Source: Protonemura montana (taxonomy: Eukaryota > Arthropoda > Insecta > Plecoptera > Nemouridae). From it: DNA of 64,000 bases. The position numbers and the translations under genes are program-made. Under the pieces are notes generated by a model, which was given only the letters and a program-made list of their open reading frames with translations, did no database searches and had not been told where the DNA came from. The DNA lies in the NCBI GenBank assembly GCA_947568835.1, contig OX387607.1, forward strand, positions 3,968,001 to 4,032,000. Reading direction: 5' to 3'. Shown here piece after piece: positions 59,101 to 64,000 of the stretch (its first letter is position 1; every line of letters begins with the position of its first letter).

Positions 59101-62100
59101 GAGAATGTGCATTTTTGGTAAGCAGAATTTCACTGAATTTTGTCAGAAAAGTGTGAATTTAGAGAGAAAGAAGGTACAGAGCTACCAATCTTGGACACGT
59201 TTCATTTCAGCATGAGCTGTATCTGCAAGTTTAGCCAATTCTGATTGGCTCACAACTTACTTAGCGAATTTGCTGAAAAACGCATTGTATCATAGGTTGG
59301 GAACATTAAATGGTGTCCTCCAAAATCCGTCAAAATCAGAACAGCTGTTCGGTACGAAACAAACACTATTAAACTCCAAAAACACGCTCACACAGACGTA
59401 AAAGACTTGATTTAGGGTTGGGAGAAATTGAATATTTCAGCATTTCCTACTTTTCCCACATTTTCAATAAGTGGTACGTCAAGGGCCAGAACTTAAGTGT
59501 CTATGAAAAATAAATAAAATAAGTTCAATTAAATTATAGTGTATAAAAAAATTGCGTGAATTATTAAGACTGTATCCAGTAGGCTATAGACAGAAGACTA
59601 CAGTTTATGAGAATACCAGTGTTTTTAGAAACCCCCGTCAATTCATAACTATGGATTCAGTACGGCCACCTGCCACCTCCATTAGAAGAGTATCAAAATA
59701 CCCAATCCGTGTAATCCACATTGAAATAAAGTTGACCTTGAAGACCTTTACATTTTACAAATCGAGAAAAACCGAACGAAACTTTTCCCCTGGGATTTCC
59801 CCCAAAACGCACGACGGTTTTCTTGGCTACGTTGCGTGTCGTGCACATTTTCCAGGTGACTCATTTAATGCCAATCGATTTCCCGGACGGCACGACCGGA
59901 AAACCTGTCGCAACTTTTCACGAGGTTTTCTATTGTTGCTATGTTTTATCAAAGAAAATTACAATGCCACCGAACTTTTGATATTTTAATGCGTGCAAGT
60001 TTGCGCGAAGAAAAAAGTAAATACAATTTATCACATCACATTAGAATAATTATTTATTAAATACCAAGAAATTATTTGAGTATATTTGGCCTGACAGTTT
60101 GAAACTAGCCTTCAAGTCTTTGGTCAGGTATAACAGCGATGGATTTAGCTGTAATTTGCTATTTGGCACAGAAAGGCGCGACTATGGCGACTGCGCGATT
60201 CTCCAAATGGGAACAAAAGGTTTGAGAATATTTCGGTGTGGGTGATATAATTTTAATTAAACAGAAGATGTAAATAAATACTAATTTTTCATGTTTGTAA
60301 TGAGAATCAATTAGAGAAACCTCATTAATTGTATCGTCTTAAAAGATCAAATTAACACTTTAATCCAAAAATGCATAATGAGAAAAATCGATGGGCTCTG
60401 ACTTCTTTCATGTAAATTCAGCCGCGCTATGACCCAATTAATGATTGTTTAAAACATTACGAGAATCCTGGACTATAATGCATTAATTTAATGTCTGGGT
60501 AAAGATTTATGAGCGGCGGTGTATGCAAAGTTCAAGATGTGACTTTGTCCGATGGCCTTATCCTTGTTCAAGACACTGAAATTCTGTCAACAAATCCTGT
60601 TTGACATTCGCCAAAGCCAACTGTCGAGAGTTTCCAAATTCACACAATGGGTAATTAAAAAAGCCCTCTGGAGGACCGAGCGATAAGAAGAAACAGAGGT
60701 TGGCACCAATGGAAAAGGTGTAAACACGTCAGAAGGGATCTTGAACGTTGATTGCGATACAATTGAAAAACAGGCTAAAAATAGGCGGCAATCCAAATAT
60801 TGGAATAAATATTGTGTAAACGTTTCTGATTTCAGCTAGATTTGTCAATCTGATTCGAGTCGAGAGCGTTCTAACTTTGATTATACGTTCCATGGGTGGC
60901 CCTCGTAAATGCAACTGATTTTTTTGTTTTGATAACCGTAAGATTTAGTAATAAAAAAGTAATTATAAACTAATAAAGTTTATTTAACCATTAGTCTTAA
61001 TCTAACTAGGTCTTAATCTTTAATCTGAAATCTGAAAGTTGATTAAATCTTCATCAGAGTTATCCTTGGTTTATCTTTCAGTGCAATCCATACATACGAG
61101 ATCGATTGTACTTTATTGAGTAAAACGAGTAAAACAATTAGATCTGAAGCCATAAAAAAGAAAAGCTATTACAATTACAGCAGCGTGATCTCTGCACTCG
61201 CTCAGAGCTGCCAAGATGAGAATCTAACACAAAGAAACCCCAGCAGAGTGAAAGATCGGAGAAGGCATAAAGAGGAACAGAGATCGATCGCATTTCTCTC
61301 AATTACGTTCGGGCAAAGAGAGAAAGAGTCATTAAGTTTTTATATCGCAAGCTGTTTTTATGCCCAATTGCATTTGGTGCCAGACAGACATATTGGACAT
61401 AATGAAAAGCTGTAGAATGGCGCGACAAACAATATCACCCTTGGGAGGGAGAGGGGGGGCACTGGGGTACGTGATAAACTCATCGCATCAGGGTACACAC
61501 CAGAGCAATTGCACAGTTATGAGGTTTGCTGTTCGAAGTGGTATCGATACAGAATGTATCGCCTGAATATGTAGGCTGGTATCTGGGTTATTTTATGGAT
61601 GGGTGGGTTGTGGACCATCTTTATTAGTAAATACACCGCGAAGTCATATAATCATCGTACCTAGTTGAAACCCTCATGGGCTTAACAATGTTTTCCAGGG
61701 AACATGTCCTGTTCTAATTACTTTATTGATTTCTGTTTTAATTTTAGTAATGAAATGGTATTTGTCTTGTTTGTTCAGTGTATCTTTGCTTTCAAACTGT
61801 ATCAAATGTACACATTATTCTTCGCCTTTATGAAGAAACCTCTAAACCACGCTCAATGATTGTCATCGCGGATTCTTCGAAGGAAATTTGAAAATAAATA
61901 ATTAGAAGTAACGGTGCTCTGTGAGAAATCGCGTGAGCGTGTTTGTCGGAGCTGTTTTGATTTTGGGGGGTGGAGGTGAGATTGTAAAACTAGTATACCT
62001 ACATAAAAAACATTACAAACATCGATTATTGAAAAATCTTGAAGAAATATCCTTTGAATTTGACCAAAAATGTCCCCTTTCCAAAATTTAACTTACATTT

Positions 62101-64000
62101 CAAACACTCACTTTAAAACGGGACTAATCTTTGCCATATTCAGCGCTTATTTTGATAATGTCTGTGCCAATTGTAAAAACCTGTAAAATTTTAGGACAGA
62201 TATCATTTCCATTTTTCGTGACAAGATACTTTGGTTGCTCTGTACTAACTTTAACGACATTTTTGAACCAAAACAACAATAAGTATACAGTTGCCATTTT
62301 TTTCAGCACAAATAATCTCCCTTGAAAGCTCCACCTCTTTGCTCTACCGCACACGCTCAGCAAGCATGTATGCAATCTGCTTCTCAGCTACCCCGAGAGG
62401 ACCTCGTCATACATCTGAGCGCCTCGTCTTTCTCAAAGTACGTCGTCATAGAACTATCGCCCGCGAGTCTCGTCAGATCGCAAACTAAACAGATTGAGAT
62501 GGACAGCAGCCTTTATGTATCAATTGGCAAAATATGGTGACCGAACCGATGGGTAGCGTCCATTTCCGAAGCGCAGTTTTATTCGACGTTGGGCACGGCA
62601 ATATCGGGTCTTCAGAATGGGGTCAATGGAAACAGGAAAAAATATTGTGTAGGGTGGTAGATACATGTTTAAAATTTCTCTATCGTCAAGGGACCACTAA
62701 GGCCACTATAGAGCACAGTTAATGGGGGTAGATCAATATTATAGAGTAGAGAAAAAAACTGCCTTGCTTCTCAGTTATCCAGAAAAAAAACTAGGTACTG
62801 TGCAGCTAAGAACGTGTATCGCAATCCGTCAACATCACTGTAACAGCCAGACAGATATTGTGCAACTTTTTTTACGAATGGTGAACGCTTGTATACTTTA
62901 ACGACCCGTTAAGAAGCAGCCCCTTATCAAATATGCAGCAGAAATGAACTGCACTCGACACAACTTTTACTCCCAGATTACTTTCAATCCAATGGCATCT
63001 AAAACTCAGATCAAATCAAACGGATTAACTGCCACACTTTGTAATACAGAACATTGCTCTACGTCTCGAAAGCTTCGCAATGAAGCACCGTATTAGGAAC
63101 AAGTTATGCATTCTATTTCTGTCAGTGGTTGCCTTGCATGCAAACTTGGTTCAGAAGTGAATGACACAGCGGGGTGGCCGTGGCCAGGCGTTGAGGGAGG
63201 GGAAGAGGCGTTGAGCGAGGTCACGAGTAACGTTAGGGGTCAAGGGTGGCAGCGACGGCAGGTCGGAAAAGAGTCTCGACGCAATGCGCTCCGACTCTCG
63301 TCGGATGCTGCTCACAGGTACGTCGCTGACAATTGAGACAGATCTTGTCTTCGTTCGTGCACCCAATTAGAAGCACGAGGTTGAGGAGGGTGTCAAGAGA
63401 TTTCTCCGGGGCATACGACTTGCAAGCTTTGCAAGCTAAATTCAGATGAAATGAAAAGAGACAAAGGAATGGCACTGGTTTTTGCTATCAAAATAGGAGC
63501 TTCCCTCTTCACAATTTACGTCTAAATGATCTTTCTGTTGACACGTACACAGTGAAAGCGTGTAATTGTTTCCTGTGCTTACCTAAAAATCGGCACGAGA
63601 CAATTCCATCCTCCATGTCAAGAGAGTAATCCTGTTGCCGAACAACACGAGGCGCTAAGTTTTCATTTCGCGGCGGTCGGGATCTGTTTATTCATGCAAA
63701 TCTTCGGCTATATTCGCAGTCAGCCGTCAAATTAATACAATTACAAGTAGAGCAATAACATCAAGTGTCAATGTTTATAAAGCTCTATTAAGTGTTTCTC
63801 ACCATAGCTCGCTCTGACTGACACAAAAACTTTGAGTTCAATTTACATTAACTAATTATAAAAATACACTGAAAAAGAGTTAAAAAAAAGTCTTTCTCAA
63901 CACAATCACACAATAGTGTCCCCATGCACGTTCCAACGACAAACACGTCAACGGCGCTCAGACTCGCAACCCACAAACGCCTCTCCCGAAAGTCTCGCCA

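Larger units (their letters stand above)
51691..64000. other. Upstream DNA of RhoBTB without a supported gene
   Basis: Open frames here (the longest being 145 codons at 59552-59989) lack domain patterns, splice support or conserved motifs. The stretch contains a retroelement end (52541-52587), a foldback (52591-52704), a 20-bp palindrome (55121-55140) and a degenerate tandem repeat (58775-59100). A RhoBTB 5'-UTR exon and promoter probably lie here, but I cannot place them. Confidence 0.55.

Noticed and set aside
59552-59989. 145-codon frame upstream of RhoBTB
   Set aside because: Composition and lack of any motif or splice context suggest a chance frame.
1-64000. CRISPR arrays, operons, bacterial promoters
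   Set aside because: The window is eukaryotic; the only regular arrays are the palindromic 1000-bp repeat, the 67-bp tandem and microsatellites.

Overview
The window is metazoan DNA, most likely from an arthropod. It has spliced genes with GT-AG introns, AT-rich non-coding DNA, tRNA-derived SINE-like repeats, a TIR transposon and simple-sequence tracts; nothing bacterial is visible. Three protein-coding genes can be reconstructed exon by exon. The arthropod assignment rests mainly on the complexin, whose acidic Gly/Asp-rich stretch and C-terminal Cys-Val-Leu-Gln box resemble fly complexin. I cannot name the species.

Layout. (1) 1-18630, + strand: complexin, a presynaptic SNARE clamp. Its last three coding exons are here (10823-10989, 17998-18127, 18557-18630); the start-codon exon was not found and is probably upstream of the window. 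(2) 18631-25329: AT-rich spacer with one tRNA-derived element flanked by 12-bp direct repeats. (3) 25330-32230: the most unusual part. It is a nested inverted-repeat array with an exact 1000-bp period, each period being a palindrome with about 430-bp arms. Divergent pairs of tRNA-like sequences sit around a 95-bp linker that is flipped in one copy. A cluster of tRNA-derived SINE-like sequences and a 788-bp hAT-like TIR element follow. (4) 34665-51690, - strand: a complete RhoBTB gene, 12 coding exons and 730 residues, with an atypical Rho GTPase domain, a split BTB domain, a second BTB domain and the family C-terminus. (5) 44147-48874, + strand: a three-exon gene nested antisense in RhoBTB intron 3. 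It encodes about 1374 residues, with one predicted N-terminal membrane segment and a very long charged, low-complexity tail. I do not recognise its family. (6) 51691-64000: upstream DNA of RhoBTB with no supportable coding gene, but with a retroelement end, a near-perfect foldback, a 20-bp palindrome and a 67-bp tandem repeat.

Complexin and RhoBTB are convergent and the palindromic array lies between their 3' ends. No shared pathway is implied: complexin acts at synapses and RhoBTB is a BTB/Cullin3-type adaptor. The best candidate for something undescribed is the 25.3-29.8 kb array. It combines long hairpins, divergent tRNA-like units followed at once by T-runs, repeated CTCF-core-like/E-box motifs and an invertible linker.
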